From contig JABXYP010000001.1 in assembly GCA_024701455.1 (NCBI GenBank), positions 3,290,001 to 3,354,000 on the forward strand: DNA of 64,000 bases, given 5' to 3'. The notes under the pieces are model-generated. The model did no database searches, was not told where the DNA came from, and worked only from the letters and a program-made list of their open reading frames with translations. The stretch is from Bacillus sp. A301a_S52. Lineage in GTDB: Bacteria; Bacillota; Bacilli; Bacillales; Salisediminibacteriaceae. The position numbers and the translations under genes were made by a program. Below, in pieces: positions 10,170 through 21,095 of this stretch. How positions within the stretch are numbered: the first letter of the stretch is position 1; every line of letters starts with the position of its first letter.

Positions 10170-10335
10170 TAAAAACGATTTTTCAATCAGTAGGCGTTGT
10201 CATTCTTCTCACACTGATTGGTCGTTGAGTGATTCAGGACATTAGCGTCCGCCCGTTATCTCCCGGCTCAAAATAGAGTTAGCTCTCTTCTCTATTTTGA
10301 GCCGGGAGGTTTACGGACGGTTATATGTGATAAAA
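10170..10335. repeat. dispersed hairpin repeat, copy C (best-folded)
   Basis: The most complete copy. The arms CTCCCGGCTCAAAATAGAG and CTCTATTTTGAGCCGGGAG pair perfectly, flanked by an outer CGTCCG/CGGACG pair. The left half has TGATTGGTCGTTGAGTGATT and CAGGACATTAGCGTCCG. It lies in the 600-bp gap between metK and pckA. The rest of that gap (10380-10580) is AT-rich with several TATA-like boxes and no gene. Confidence 0.85.
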
Positions 10336-10603
10336 AGCCCCTCGCTCTCACCTATCTCCTTCTAAACTTGATTTAATTACTTATTTCCTAAAAAGTATAG
10401 CACATATAAACTTAATGTATTATACTTTATATTATATAAGTTATACTATATAGTTTATTGAAAAGTGAAGACACTCTATTAACTATTTGATTTTACGTAA
10501 AGCCTTACATACCTTCTTGCATTATGAACATTCACGTTCGTCATGTCTTAAAGGTATCCCTCACAGGAGAACGACCTAAATTATTTTGAAAGGGTGGATC
10601 ACT

Positions 10604-12187
10604 ATGAGTATGATTCATTTTGAAGCAAGATTGTGTCAGTTGATGCAAGGAAACAATGTGAACAAGGATCTGCCTGTCCCACATTTAATTGAAAAGATGT
10701 TAGCTAGAAAAGAAGGACAGCTAACTGCCGCAGGCGCCTTTGTAGCGAAAACAGGTGAATATACCGGTCGCTCTCCAATGGATAAGTTCATCGTTAAAGA
10801 GCCTTCCTCAGAAAGAGATATTCATTGGGGATCTGTTAACAAACCCATTTCATCTGAAACCTTTGAACGTCTTTATGAAAAAGTTTTACACTATTTAGCT
10901 AATAAGGATGAACTATTTGTACGGCACGGCTTTGCTGGAGCAGACACTAACTACCAGTATCCTATTCGTATCGTAAATGAATTAGCATGGCATAATTTAT
11001 TTGTGAGACAATTATTTATTCGCCCAGATGAGGAGAGAAAAACCACACATTTACCAGAATTCACAATTGTTAGCGCTCCAGGATTCAAAGCTGATCCAAC
11101 ACGTGATGGCACACGATCAGAAGCGTTTATCATCATATCATTTGAGAAGCGAACAATTCTCATTGGTGGAACAGCTTACGCTGGAGAAATGAAGAAGGCC
11201 ATCTTTTCTATTATGAATTATCTCCTCCCAAAACAAGGTATCTTGTCTATGCATTGTTCAGCTAATGTTGGTAGTGAAGGAGATGTGGCATTATTTTTTG
11301 GCCTATCTGGCACAGGTAAGACGACTCTTTCAGCTGACCAACATCGGTCACTTATCGGTGACGATGAACATGCTTGGTCTCCAACAGGTATATTTAATAT
11401 TGAGGGGGGCTGTTATGCCAAGTGCATCAATTTGTGTAAGGAAAAAGAGCCAGACATTTACAATGCAATTAAGTTCGGATCCGTTTTAGAGAATGTCGTC
11501 ATCGATGAACAGACACGAGAGCCGGACTACGAGGCCACAGACTACACCGAAAACACGAGAGCTGCTTATCCCATAACTTCTATTGATTCGTCAACAATAC
11601 CTAGTATTAGTGGTCATCCCTCAACATTAATCTTTTTAACTGCTGATGCTTTTGGGGTACTCCCTCCAATAAGTAAGTTATCAGTAGAGCAAGCCATGTA
11701 TCACTTTTTATCAGGCTACACTAGCAAGCTAGCAGGGACAGAGCGGGGAATTAGCTCACCAACCGCCACTTTCTCAGCTTGTTTCGGTGCACCGTTTCTC
11801 CCGCTACACCCGAGCCACTATGCCGAAATGTTAGGAGAGAAAATGACGGAGCATAACACAGATGTGTTTCTTGTTAATACAGGCTGGCAAGGGGGATCAT
11901 ATGGCACTGGTCACCGGATCAGTTTACAATATACTAGAGCGATGGTAAGAGCCGCCCTTCAAGGTGATTTACAATCAGCTGAAACGACTAAAGATCCAGT
12001 ATTTGGGTTGCATATTCCACTTCATTGCCCTGGCGTTCCTGATCACCTTTTACTCCCATGGCAAACATGGTCAGATCCGCTTGTCTATGAACAAAAAGCA
12101 AAGGAGTTAGCTTGTAAATTCAAAGAGAATTTCAACCGATTCCAAGACATACCTAAAGATGTATTAACCGGTGGGCCGGTTATCTAA
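10604..12187 (+). CDS. pckA: phosphoenolpyruvate carboxykinase (ATP)
   Basis: Gluconeogenic enzyme converting oxaloacetate and ATP to phosphoenolpyruvate. The 527-residue length equals the B. subtilis enzyme. Seen: P-loop GLSGTGKT (233-240), kinase-2 region IGDDEHAW (251-258), GEYTGRSP near residue 51 and the C-terminal lid region ENTRAAYP. The ATG at 10604 lies after AAAGGGTGG; an upstream TTG in frame is less likely. Divergent from metK; a strong terminator follows. Confidence 0.97.
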   Translation: MSMIHFEARLCQLMQGNNVNKDLPVPHLIEKMLARKEGQLTAAGAFVAKTGEYTGRSPMDKFIVKEPSSERDIHWGSVNKPISSETFERLYEKVLHYLANKDELFVRHGFAGADTNYQYPIRIVNELAWHNLFVRQLFIRPDEERKTTHLPEFTIVSAPGFKADPTRDGTRSEAFIIISFEKRTILIGGTAYAGEMKKAIFSIMNYLLPKQGILSMHCSANVGSEGDVALFFGLSGTGKTTLSADQHRSLIGDDEHAWSPTGIFNIEGGCYAKCINLCKEKEPDIYNAIKFGSVLENVVIDEQTREPDYEATDYTENTRAAYPITSIDSSTIPSISGHPSTLIFLTADAFGVLPPISKLSVEQAMYHFLSGYTSKLAGTERGISSPTATFSACFGAPFLPLHPSHYAEMLGEKMTEHNTDVFLVNTGWQGGSYGTGHRISLQYTRAMVRAALQGDLQSAETTKDPVFGLHIPLHCPGVPDHLLLPWQTWSDPLVYEQKAKELACKFKENFNRFQDIPKDVLTGGPVI

Positions 12188-12217
12188 AAAGTTTTTTATA
12201 TAGAAAGTATTGCATTT

Positions 12218-12294
12218 AACATGTTCTTCTTTTAAGGGGGAAAGATGCGGCAACATCTTTCCTTTCCCCTTATTTAGAAGAACATGTTTTATTT
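12218..12294 (+). terminator. terminator of pckA
   Basis: Outer arms AACATGTTCTTCT and AGAAGAACATGTT enclose an inner GGGGAAAG/CTTTCCCC hairpin, followed by TTTATTTTT. This is a long, almost perfect structure directly after pckA. Confidence 0.85.
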
Positions 12295-12455
12295 TTCCAT
12301 AAAATTCCATTCGTGATAAATCGCTCTAGATCACTAAAGTGAACAAACATCCCGGTATAGATAGAAAAAGTTTGTAAAATTAAGTAATTATATATAGAAT
12401 TGCGGAACTTTTTACTTCAAAGCACGTCTAACTATTATAATAAATTCATATTTTG

Positions 12456-12485
12456 TTTACTTTTCATTTACAAACCGACTATAAT
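12456..12485 (+). promoter_or_regulatory. possible promoter for the LtaS-type gene
   Basis: TTTACT and a perfect TATAAT are 18 bp apart, 180 bp before the gene. The remaining gap from 12295 to 12667 shows no other gene or clear structure. Confidence 0.35.
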
Positions 12486-12667
12486 AGTTGAAGTGTGTTA
12501 TTTTTAAAAGCTTAGATAAAATTGGGTTATAAAAACAGAAACAATCCATTTTATCCTTATGCATATGTAGTGTCATGTAGCACAGGACGCTATTATGGTT
12601 GCAGATTAAGCTATGAAATAGCTTAAATATATTACAGATAAAGATTAATTTATGGGGGAAAGAAAAC

Positions 12668-14629
12668 ATGATTAAAAAAGAAAATTTAAAGAAGCCGTCA
12701 ATCTTTTGGATTGTTTTGTTCTTTTTATGGCTTAAAACGGTCATCGTAGGGGTTACACAGTTTAATATATCGATAGAGAATCTGAATCAATTTATTATTC
12801 TCATATTGAACCCACTACCCATTTTAATGCTAGTCATTACGTTTTTATTACGTCGTAAAGAAAGCAGACAAACTTATTACATGCTCGTTTTTATGACTGT
12901 GGCATCGATAATATTATACTCAAATGTCCTTTATTACCGTGAATTCACAGATTTTATTACTATTCCGCTTCTTTTCATGGGTAGCAACATGGCTGATTTA
13001 GGATCAAGTATCCATACCCTTGTTAATTGGTATGATCCACTATTTTTCATAGATATTGTGATTGCAGGTGTTTTAATTTATAAGTGGCAAAAAGCAGGAA
13101 AAGTAGTCAAGTATAAGCATCGCTTCAAAGATCTACGTCCTTACTATGCAGTCATTATCATCTTAACAATCATTAATATCAGTCTTGCTAATGTTGAACG
13201 ACCACAATTATTAACAAGAACTTTTGATAGAGAGCTTTTGGTCAAAAATCTAGGTGTCTACAGTTTCCACCTTTATGATGCTTATCTCCATACTGCTTCT
13301 CAAGCACCACGCGTATTTGCAAATGAATCTGGGCTTGAAGAAGTGAATGAGTTTATCGGGGAGAACCACACAAGTATCGAGAAGGATTTATACGGTATCG
13401 CTGAAGGTAAAAATGTTATTTTTGTTGCCGCTGAATCTATCCAGGATTTCGTTATTAATGAAACTGTCAATGGTGAAGAAATTACACCGTTTTTAAATGA
13501 ACTGGTGGAAGAAAGCTTTTATTTTGATCAATTCTATCATCAAACAGCACAAGGAAAATCTTCGGATTCAGAGTTCGTTATTAATAACTCTTTATACCCG
13601 CTTGCTAGAGGAGCAGTCTTTTTCTCTCATGCCAGCAATGAGTACTATGCTTTACCTGAGATTTTAAGTGAAAATGGCTACTACACAGCTTCTATGCACG
13701 GAAATAATGGGAGCTTCTGGAATCGAAATGTGATGTATAATCAATTCGGTTATGATGATTTTTATACGAAAGATGATTATGAGATCACGGAAGAGAATAG
13801 CGTAGGTTGGGGATTAAAGGATATCGATTTTATGGAGCAATCTGTCGAACATATGCTAGATATGCCACAACCTTTCGAAGTAAAACTTATCACGCTAACA
13901 AATCATTTCCCATTCGACCTTGATGAGGAAGACATGTATATTGATAGATACGATTCAAATAGTAATACTTTGAACAAGTATTTTCCAACTGTCCGTTATA
14001 TGGATGAATCCATTAAAATTTTATTTGAGCGTTTAAAAGAAGAAGGCTTGTATGAAGATTCCATTATCATCATATATGGTGACCATGACGGTATATCTTC
14101 CAACCATAATCGAGCGATGGGACAATTTTTAGACAAAGAAGTGACGCCATTTGTTGAAACAGAATTGCAACAAGTACCATTTATTATTCACATCCCAGGA
14201 GTCGAAGGGGAAAAGATCTCTAAAGTTTCTGGACAAATAGACGTTCGACCAACCCTTCTTCACCTTTTAGGAATTGAAGTGGAAAATCAAACGATCTTCG
14301 GTGACAATATCTTCTCAGAAGACTACGAAGAATTTACAATTCTTAGAAATGGCAACTTTATAACTGATGAAGTCGTTTATGTAAATGAAGTTTGCTACTC
14401 TAAAGAGACTGGTGAACCAATAGACGATGAAAAGTGCGAACCTTATTTAGATCGCGTACATGAAGAACTAGAATACTCTGATAAAATTATTTACGGAGAC
14501 CTTCTACGTTTTGACGGACGAAACAAAGAAAACGAAAAGACTGATGAAAGTGATAGTGAAGAGAACATTAATGACCTCAATGAGTTTGATGTTAAAAAAG
14601 AAGAAGAGTTAGAAGAAGACGCCTCTTAA
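12668..14629 (+). CDS. LTA synthase family phosphoglycerol transferase
   Basis: Membrane enzyme of the LtaS type that adds glycerol-phosphate from phosphatidylglycerol to a growing teichoic acid chain, or primes it. Five membrane helices occupy residues 1-176; the sulfatase-like domain outside the cell runs from about 245 to 560. Visible active-site residues are Glu256, Asp472 and His473 (IYGDHDG) and His413. The nucleophile position, Thr in known LtaS (GKTSD), is Ser298 here (GKSSD). The tail from about 625 is very acidic. It stands alone, with its own terminator. Which of the LtaS, YqgS, YfnI or YvgJ roles it fills cannot be told. Confidence 0.9.
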   Translation: MIKKENLKKPSIFWIVLFFLWLKTVIVGVTQFNISIENLNQFIILILNPLPILMLVITFLLRRKESRQTYYMLVFMTVASIILYSNVLYYREFTDFITIPLLFMGSNMADLGSSIHTLVNWYDPLFFIDIVIAGVLIYKWQKAGKVVKYKHRFKDLRPYYAVIIILTIINISLANVERPQLLTRTFDRELLVKNLGVYSFHLYDAYLHTASQAPRVFANESGLEEVNEFIGENHTSIEKDLYGIAEGKNVIFVAAESIQDFVINETVNGEEITPFLNELVEESFYFDQFYHQTAQGKSSDSEFVINNSLYPLARGAVFFSHASNEYYALPEILSENGYYTASMHGNNGSFWNRNVMYNQFGYDDFYTKDDYEITEENSVGWGLKDIDFMEQSVEHMLDMPQPFEVKLITLTNHFPFDLDEEDMYIDRYDSNSNTLNKYFPTVRYMDESIKILFERLKEEGLYEDSIIIIYGDHDGISSNHNRAMGQFLDKEVTPFVETELQQVPFIIHIPGVEGEKISKVSGQIDVRPTLLHLLGIEVENQTIFGDNIFSEDYEEFTILRNGNFITDEVVYVNEVCYSKETGEPIDDEKCEPYLDRVHEELEYSDKIIYGDLLRFDGRNKENEKTDESDSEENINDLNEFDVKKEEELEEDAS

Positions 14630-14643
14630 TAATCCTAATTAAC

Positions 14644-14680
14644 CACCTTACAAGTCTATATGACTTTAAGGTGTTTTTTT
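14644..14680 (+). terminator. terminator of the LtaS-type gene
   Basis: CACCTTACAAGTC pairs with GACTTTAAGGTG around a short loop, followed by seven T. Confidence 0.9.
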
Positions 14681-15320
14681 ATGAGTTCACTTAAACTTTT
14701 ATGTAGCTTCTCAAACGCATCCCCTTTAAAGATAATTGTAAGTATCATAAATAGAATATAGTAATACCCCAAAGAAGGTCCTATCCGATTTGGTAGTCAT
14801 TATGAATGTAAAAAAGCGATCTGAAGCGTTAACTTAACAGATCTTAATAATAGGAAAAAGGGTCCCAAAAAGTCGGTAAACTAACCGCTTGTTGAGGACA
14901 CCCTCTTCTATTTTTTGAGATATAAATGGGCACGAATCTGTTACAGGCGGACGATTTCCGTGTGCTTGTCTTCACTTCATTCTGACTCAACGGAAAATTA
15001 AGAGAATGGATTTTCAGACTACATGAAACCACTAAATTGTTCATCATATTAAAAAACATAAAGCTACGTTTGGTTCCAAAGCAGATAAAAATACCAATGT
15101 TATTCGTATGGAGGACGATTATATGAAAATGGGCCATATATGATGAAGGAAAGCACCAATTAGAAAAGCCTTAATACAGGAGAAGACATTGAATTCTATG
15201 TTTAAAGGAAAAATGTGAAAAGTGCATTCGACCATATGCAGACAAGAGGTCGTTTCACTGCTTTATCTTCAAGGACTGGCCCCCTCCTCACCTCGAAGTG
15301 AGATCCATCGCCCATAACAT
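14681..15320. other. gene-free stretch, possible insertion-sequence scar
   Basis: No convincing gene was found. At 14858-14910 an imperfect hairpin (GGGTCCCAAAAAGTCGGT against ACCGCTTGTTGAGGACACCC) is followed by T on the minus strand. It resembles the terminators found after transposase genes in alkaliphilic bacilli, so it may be all that remains of an insertion sequence. That origin is inference. Confidence 0.35.
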
Positions 15321-15354
15321 CTTGAAACAGGCGGTTGATTCCGCCTGTTTCAAG
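15321..15354. terminator. inverted repeat after the ribose operon
   Basis: Perfect 14-bp arms CTTGAAACAGGCGG and CCGCCTGTTTCAAG with a six-base loop lie just after rbsB. There is no T-run, so this may be a terminator or an mRNA-end stabiliser. Confidence 0.6.
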
Positions 15355-15377
15355 AACTCAAACCTCGATACAATAAT

Positions 15378-16301
15378 TTATTCTGTCACTAATTCCAAGT
15401 CTACTGGAATAAAGTCTTCCACATCTTCACCGCTAAGCAGGTCGAATGCTGCTTGTACGGCGCTTTCACCAATCATAATTGGCTGCTGAGCCACAGTGCC
15501 AGCTAATCGGCCGCTTTCTACAGCTGTCACAGCATCATCTGTTGCATCAAATCCAATTACGACGATATCTCTTCCCGATGCTTCAATAGCTTCTAGTGCC
15601 CCCAATGCCATTTCGTCATTATGAGCGAAAACGCCTTCAATATTAGGATTACCTTGAAGGATATTTTCCATAACAGATAATCCTTCTGCTCGATCAAAAT
15701 TAGCTGTTTGTGATGTCACCACATCCAGTGATTCAGTCGCAATGTTATTAAACCCTTCGCCTCTTTCTCTAGCAGCTGAGGAACCCGGAATACCTTCCAA
15801 TTCTGCTACTTCAGCTCCTTCACCAACAAGCTCTACGAGTAATTCTCCAGCCATTTCGCCACCTGCAATGTTATCAGAAGCGATATGTGCCACTACCTCT
15901 CCACCATCGGCCCCTCGGTCAACTGTAATGACAGGAATATTTTCAGCATTTGCTAATTCAACTGCTGACACAACTGCCGAAGAATCTGTTGGGTTAATTA
16001 AAATCACATCAACCCCCTGTTGAATCAAGTCTTCCACATCGTTCACTTGCTTTGAATTATCATCTTGAGCATCCACAACATTTAACTGAATACCTAACTC
16101 ATCTGCCTTTTCTTCAGCCCCTTCTTGTAATGTCACAAAGAATGGATTATTTAACGTTGAAATTGAGAATCCGACTGTAAAATCTCCGTCATCATTACCA
16201 GCTGTGTTATTCGACGCGTCATTAGCTGGAGATTCTGTTGTACACGCAATGACCAATAAACTCAGCACTGTTAACGCCATTAATAAACCTAGCTTTTTCA
16301 T
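15378..16301 (-). CDS. rbsB: D-ribose ABC transporter substrate-binding lipoprotein
   Basis: Lipid-anchored outside the membrane; binds ribose and hands it to RbsC. The 307-residue protein has a lipoprotein signal with Cys20 in LLVIACTT and the two-lobe sugar-binding fold (VGFSISTLNNPFFVTL near the start; INPTDSSAV; DRGADGG; HNDEMALGA). Last gene of the operon, 15 bp after rbsC. Very acidic, as expected for a surface protein in a salt- or alkali-adapted species. Confidence 0.95.
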   Translation of the reverse strand: MKKLGLLMALTVLSLLVIACTTESPANDASNNTAGNDDGDFTVGFSISTLNNPFFVTLQEGAEEKADELGIQLNVVDAQDDNSKQVNDVEDLIQQGVDVILINPTDSSAVVSAVELANAENIPVITVDRGADGGEVVAHIASDNIAGGEMAGELLVELVGEGAEVAELEGIPGSSAARERGEGFNNIATESLDVVTSQTANFDRAEGLSVMENILQGNPNIEGVFAHNDEMALGALEAIEASGRDIVVIGFDATDDAVTAVESGRLAGTVAQQPIMIGESAVQAAFDLLSGEDVEDFIPVDLELVTE

Positions 16302-16316
16302 GATAAAATCGCCCCT

Positions 16317-17264
16317 TTAAGCATTTTTTTTGCGGTCCATCAGTACCGCTAAGAGAATAACACTACCTTTGACAACTTGCTGGAAAAAAGAACTCACACC
16401 TAACAGATTTAATCCATTATTCAAAACACCTATGATCAAGGCACCGATTAATGTGCCGACGATCCAACCACGTCCTCCGGTTAAGCTTGTCCCACCTAAC
16501 ACAACAGCTGCGATAGCATCTAATTCATACATCGTTCCTGCTGTCGGTTGAGCTGAATTCAATCTTGATGTTAATATAATGCCGGCTAATGCCGACAAAA
16601 AGCCGGTTAAGGAATACACATAAATTTTAATACGATCTACTTTAATGCCAGATAAAATGGAGGCTTCTTCATTTCCCCCCACTGCATAAACTCGTCGTCC
16701 AAACGTCGTTTTCTTTAAAATCAAGTATAAAACTAGAAAACTAATAAGCATTGTCACTGCTGGTACTGGAACCCCAAAAAGGTATCCTCGACCTAGTAAT
16801 TCAAACATGCCATTATCGCCGCCCAAACCTGAAACAGGACGACCATCTGTAAAAACGAGTGTAAGACCACGATAAATCGTCATAGTTGCTAACGTGGCAA
16901 TAAACGGTGCCACTTTCCCTTTGGCAATAATGAAGCCATTTACCGCCCCTAATACGACACCTGTCAATAAACCGATAAGCATTGCTAGGACAGGGTCAAC
17001 ACCTGAAGCCATCAATGTAGCAGTAACTGCTCCTGATAAGGCGAGCATCGAACCAACAGACAAGTCAATGCCACCAGTCAAAATAACAAAAGTCATCCCG
17101 AAAGCAATAAGTGCATTAATGGACACTTGACGCAACACATTTAACACATTACCAAAAGATAAAAAACTAGGATTTAAAATTGTAATAATAGCAACAATGA
17201 GGAACAGTCCGATAAAAGGCCCTAATAAACCAATTGTGGACTTAAATTTTTTGTTGGCGAACAT
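16317..17264 (-). CDS. rbsC: D-ribose ABC transporter permease
   Basis: Integral membrane channel of the ribose importer, 315 residues with eight to ten predicted helices. Typical stretches are TGGIDLSVGSMLALSG and VVLGGTSLTGGRGW of the branched-chain/ribose permease family. The ATG follows AGGAGGGG and lies inside the end of rbsA (23-bp overlap), so the two are translationally linked. Confidence 0.95.
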   Translation of the reverse strand: MFANKKFKSTIGLLGPFIGLFLIVAIITILNPSFLSFGNVLNVLRQVSINALIAFGMTFVILTGGIDLSVGSMLALSGAVTATLMASGVDPVLAMLIGLLTGVVLGAVNGFIIAKGKVAPFIATLATMTIYRGLTLVFTDGRPVSGLGGDNGMFELLGRGYLFGVPVPAVTMLISFLVLYLILKKTTFGRRVYAVGGNEEASILSGIKVDRIKIYVYSLTGFLSALAGIILTSRLNSAQPTAGTMYELDAIAAVVLGGTSLTGGRGWIVGTLIGALIIGVLNNGLNLLGVSSFFQQVVKGSVILLAVLMDRKKNA

Positions 17265-18750
17265 GTTTATCCCCTCCTGTGGCGTAATGCATAATTGTCT
17301 CCTCCATTAAGTCATCTCTATCTAAAATCGTCATCCATTTACCTTCATTCATAATACCAACACGTGAACTCATGCCGATGACTTCTGGTAACTCTGATGA
17401 AATCATAATGATTGCCACACCTTGCTTCGCCAAATCATTCATGATGTTATAAATTTCTTTTTTTGCACCTACATCTACCCCACGTGTAGGCTCGTCTAAT
17501 ATTAAGATCCGTGTATTCTGTCCGAGCCACTTGGCTATGACAACTTTTTGTTGGTTACCTCCACTGAGCGATTTCGCTGCCTGCTGAGGGCTGGAAGTTC
17601 GTACGCCAAGCTTTGCTACTAAGTCAGTGTATAGTGCCATTTCTTTCTCTGCATTAAGCCAGTTTAGACGTGAAATATCTGATAAATTGGTCAGGCTTAA
17701 ATTTTCTTTAACAGAAAAATCAACGATGAGCCCCTTAGATTTTCTGTCTTCAGATACAAACCCAATCCCATGCTGAATCGCCGATTGTGGATCTTTTATT
17801 GCCGCTTCCTTACCATCGATTTTCACGGTACCACTTGTGGCTTTTCGATAGCCAAAGATGGTTTCCACGAGTTCTGATCTTCCCGCTCCCATAAGCCCTG
17901 ATATACCAAAGATTTCTCCACTCCTGACTTGAAAAGAAACGTCGTTAAATTCACCATCTCGCGTTAATTTTTCCACTTCCAATTTAATATCGCCTGGTGT
18001 TAAATCATAGTCAGGAAACCTTCCTCCAAGTTCGCGACCTACCATCATTTTCACAATGTCATCAAAGTTAGTCTCCTTAATCACTTTTGTCCCGACATAT
18101 TCACCATCTCTCAATACTGAGATGCGATCACACAATGAAAAAATTTCCTCCATTCGGTGAGAAATATAGATGAATGTGACGCCTGTTTGTTGTAACTTTC
18201 TTATCGTTTTAAACAACGTATCAATCTCTCTGTCCGTTAAAGCAGCTGTCGGCTCATCCATAATGATAATATCAGCATTAGTGCTTAATGCTTTCGCAAT
18301 TTCAATGATTTGTTGTTTCCCAATGGATAAACTTCCCGCTCGTGCTGTCGGACTTACTTTTAAACCGAGCTTTTCCAATACTTGAACAGCTTGTCTATTC
18401 ATTTCCCGTGTTTTCAATATGCCGGTTTTCCCTATCGTTTGTTCATTTCCTAAAAATAAGTTTTCAGCCACCGTTAATTCAGGAAGAATATTTAATTCTT
18501 GATGAATAACCGCAATACCGTCTTTTTCTGCATCTTTTGGATGCGTGTAAACGACTTGCCTACCTTTCACTTTTACTTTTCCGCTATCTAAAGGGTAAAT
18601 ACCAGTGAGTATCTTCATTAATGTTGATTTCCCTGCCCCGTTCTCTCCCATTAAGGCATGAATCTCACCTTCCTTTAATGAAAAAGACACATCTTTTAAC
18701 ACTTTGTTGCCACTAAAAGCTTTATGAATGCCTTCCATTCGAATAATCAT
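17242..18750 (-). CDS. rbsA: ribose import ATP-binding protein
   Basis: Energises ribose uptake; tandem ATPase domains in 502 residues. The first has Walker A GENGAGKST and signature LSIGKQQ; the second has the degenerate GLMGAGRSEL and the signature LSGGNQQ with DEPTRGVD. This split between an active and a reduced site is normal for the sugar-type ABC ATPases. Preceded by rbsD with a 14-bp gap. Confidence 0.96.
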   Translation of the reverse strand: MIIRMEGIHKAFSGNKVLKDVSFSLKEGEIHALMGENGAGKSTLMKILTGIYPLDSGKVKVKGRQVVYTHPKDAEKDGIAVIHQELNILPELTVAENLFLGNEQTIGKTGILKTREMNRQAVQVLEKLGLKVSPTARAGSLSIGKQQIIEIAKALSTNADIIIMDEPTAALTDREIDTLFKTIRKLQQTGVTFIYISHRMEEIFSLCDRISVLRDGEYVGTKVIKETNFDDIVKMMVGRELGGRFPDYDLTPGDIKLEVEKLTRDGEFNDVSFQVRSGEIFGISGLMGAGRSELVETIFGYRKATSGTVKIDGKEAAIKDPQSAIQHGIGFVSEDRKSKGLIVDFSVKENLSLTNLSDISRLNWLNAEKEMALYTDLVAKLGVRTSSPQQAAKSLSGGNQQKVVIAKWLGQNTRILILDEPTRGVDVGAKKEIYNIMNDLAKQGVAIIMISSELPEVIGMSSRVGIMNEGKWMTILDRDDLMEETIMHYATGGDKHVRQQKI

Positions 18751-18764
18751 AGGCCTTCATCCTT

Positions 18765-19154
18765 TCAAAATATAACATCAGATTGAAGAATGACATTTGC
18801 GTAAGGGGTTGCTTCTCCCGTACGAATAATTGCTTTCACGCCGGTAAGTTCTTGTTTAAATTGATCATGAGAAACGAAAGTATAGTCGATTTCTTTATCT
18901 TTTATTACCTGATAAAGAGAGCTATTTTGCTCTTTTATCTCTTCAGCCATCACCATTTTCTCCACTGCCATATCTTCTAGAACTTCATCCAATACTTGAA
19001 GAAAAGTGGGCTCTCCTAAACGAAGGCTAATATCAATACACGGTATATGAGGTGGAATTGGTAGTCCGCAGTCTGCAATCGCTATGCGATCTGTATGACC
19101 TAAATGTGCTAACACTGTCGCGATATCTCTATTTAATATCCCTCTTTTTTTCAT
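18765..19154 (-). CDS. rbsD: D-ribose pyranase
   Basis: Interconverts the pyranose and furanose forms of ribose so that RbsK can use it. 129 residues, normal length, with the family start MKKRGILNRDIATVLAHLGH containing His20 and the later ADCGLPIP. Starts 3 bp after the rbsK stop codon. Confidence 0.95.
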   Translation of the reverse strand: MKKRGILNRDIATVLAHLGHTDRIAIADCGLPIPPHIPCIDISLRLGEPTFLQVLDEVLEDMAVEKMVMAEEIKEQNSSLYQVIKDKEIDYTFVSHDQFKQELTGVKAIIRTGEATPYANVILQSDVIF

Positions 19155-19156
19155 CG

Positions 19157-20041
19157 TCAGTCCCCCACTTGTATGAATTCTTCTAATGCCTGCCTAGTCG
19201 GCATACCTCCCTGTGCTCCTAGCTTTTGAATGGACATGGCTGCTGCTGCATTAGCAAATGTAATAGCTTCTGCTTTTGACTTCCCTTCGGCTAATGCCAC
19301 TGCCATTGCCCCATTAAACGTATCTCCTGCCCCCGTCGTGTCTACAGGCGTCACGCTCCAACCATCTACCCTATCAAAGGAACCGCTTTCAAAAAAGGAT
19401 ACACCATGCTTTCCTTCAGTCACGATAAGCTTTTCTCTCAAATATTCACTCGGTTCTTTGCCAAATAAAAGCTCCTTCTCTGTTTCGTTAGGTGTGAGAT
19501 AAGTTGCTCTTTGCCATGCTTCTTCCGAAAGTTGATGCGCTGGTGCCGGATTAAGGATGACAGGAACTGCTGATGCTTCACATAGCTGGAGGACAAATTC
19601 GATCGTCGGAAGCGGAATTTCCATTTGTAACAACACAATATCACTCGTTAAAATCACATTCTCATGTTGGGCAATATAATCCTTAGTAACATAATTATTA
19701 GCTCCCGGTGTGACAATAATACGATTATCACGATCATGCAGAATAATCGTAGCCACGCCAGTGGCACAATCTGTAACCGGTTCCACATTCGCTTTAAAAA
19801 CACTATTCTCTGTTAAATTTCTCAGTAAAATTTCCCCAAAGGGATCATCTCCCACACGTCCAATAAGATTTACATTGGCACCTAAACGTGCTGCTGCCAC
19901 TGCTTGATTAGCACCTTTTCCCCCAGGGACTGTCATAAAGTGATCGCCTATCACTGTTTCACCTTTTACAGGAAAAGAGTTTGTTTGCGTGACTAAATCC
20001 ATGTTTAAGCTACCTATAACTGTAACAACTGGTTTTTTCAT
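19157..20041 (-). CDS. rbsK: ribokinase
   Basis: Phosphorylates ribose to ribose-5-phosphate with ATP. PfkB-family motifs are both present: [17 protein letters not shown] near the N-terminus and [12 protein letters not shown] near residue 230, containing the catalytic Asp. 294 residues, standard length. Second gene of the operon after rbsR. Confidence 0.96.
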   Translation of the reverse strand: MKKPVVTVIGSLNMDLVTQTNSFPVKGETVIGDHFMTVPGGKGANQAVAAARLGANVNLIGRVGDDPFGEILLRNLTENSVFKANVEPVTDCATGVATIILHDRDNRIIVTPGANNYVTKDYIAQHENVILTSDIVLLQMEIPLPTIEFVLQLCEASAVPVILNPAPAHQLSEEAWQRATYLTPNETEKELLFGKEPSEYLREKLIVTEGKHGVSFFESGSFDRVDGWSVTPVDTTGAGDTFNGAMAVALAEGKSKAEAITFANAAAAMSIQKLGAQGGMPTRQALEEFIQVGD

Positions 20042-20058
20042 ACGGTCATCCTCCTCAT

Positions 20059-21027
20059 CTAAGTCGTTTCTCTAGCTATTAATTTAACTGGTAATTCATA
20101 ATACATAGACGACATCGGTTGTTTCTCTATTTGCTTAATAAGCAATCTTGCTGAGAGTGCCCCCATTTTATAAATAGATTGTTCTACAGTGGATAAGGCT
20201 GGTACAAGCATTTTTCCTAATGGGATACCATCGAAGCCTATAAGTTTTATATCAGCAGGGATTCTTTTATTTAAGGTATGGGCCGCTTTCATCACGCCTG
20301 CTGCGGTCATATCGCTTCCAGCAAACACGCCATCAACTTGCGGATAAGTTGTGAAGAGTTCTTGTGCTACCGCTTCAGCTTTATCGATGTGAAACTCTGC
20401 ATTTAACACGACGTGCTCCACTCCATGCTGTTCAACCACTTCCATAAAACCTTTATAACGTTCGTCAGCTGTCTTAACGCCTTCAGGTCCTCTTAGATGT
20501 GCCAAATAACGACACCCTTTTGCTAACAGATGCTCTGTTGCTTCACAGGCGCCCTGTTTATTTTCAGAGACGACTGTCGGAATATGATCGCCAATCCGTC
20601 TATCTAGTGCAACCATTGGTAAATCCAATCGATCGTAATCTCTAGAAGTTAAGCTGCTCGTCGTTAAAATAATACCATCAATATATTTTTGCTTCAGGGC
20701 GTCAAAATATTTCTTTTCCTTCGCTACTTCTTCATCAGAATTACAGAGCACAACTGTGTATCCATACGTGTGGGCAACATCTTCCACCGCTCTCGCTAAT
20801 TCAGGGAAAAACGGGTTCGTAATATCCGGTAGCACTAAGCCAATCATACCTGAAGACTTATTGTATAAGGTGCGAGCTACGGAATTTGGCGTATAACTAA
20901 GCGATTCAATTGCTGCCATCACGTTTTTTTGAGCTTCTTCGCTTACATACCCTTTATTATTTAAAACGCGAGATACCGTCGCCACTGATACATTTGCTTT
21001 TTTCGCTACATCTCGAATCGTCGCCAT
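20059..21027 (-). CDS. rbsR: LacI-family ribose operon repressor
   Basis: DNA-binding regulator of the operon it heads. The helix-turn-helix reads [20 protein letters not shown], followed by a sugar-binding domain; 322 residues. Two ATG codons are close together; the second (21027, MATIRDV) has seven bases to the GGCGG site and matches relatives, so it is preferred over 21033. The gene order rbsRKDACB equals B. subtilis. Confidence 0.94.
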   Translation of the reverse strand: MATIRDVAKKANVSVATVSRVLNNKGYVSEEAQKNVMAAIESLSYTPNSVARTLYNKSSGMIGLVLPDITNPFFPELARAVEDVAHTYGYTVVLCNSDEEVAKEKKYFDALKQKYIDGIILTTSSLTSRDYDRLDLPMVALDRRIGDHIPTVVSENKQGACEATEHLLAKGCRYLAHLRGPEGVKTADERYKGFMEVVEQHGVEHVVLNAEFHIDKAEAVAQELFTTYPQVDGVFAGSDMTAAGVMKAAHTLNKRIPADIKLIGFDGIPLGKMLVPALSTVEQSIYKMGALSARLLIKQIEKQPMSSMYYELPVKLIARETT

Positions 21028-21049
21028 TGTCATTCCGCCTATCTTTTTG

Positions 21050-21095
21050 TGTAACCGGTTACATAAAGGGTAATATACATTTTGACATGTGTCAA
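21050..21095 (-). promoter_or_regulatory. rbs operon promoter with overlapping operator/cre site
   Basis: TTGACA (21095-21090) and TACCCT (21072-21067) are 17 bp apart. Immediately downstream, TGTAACCGGTTACA (21050-21063) is a perfect palindrome that fits both the catabolite-response consensus and a LacI-type operator. CcpA, RbsR or both would block transcription starting here. Confidence 0.8.

Noticed and set aside
14844..15137. 97-codon minus-strand frame as a gene
   Set aside because: No ribosome site, odd composition, and it covers a hairpin that looks like an insertion-sequence remnant.
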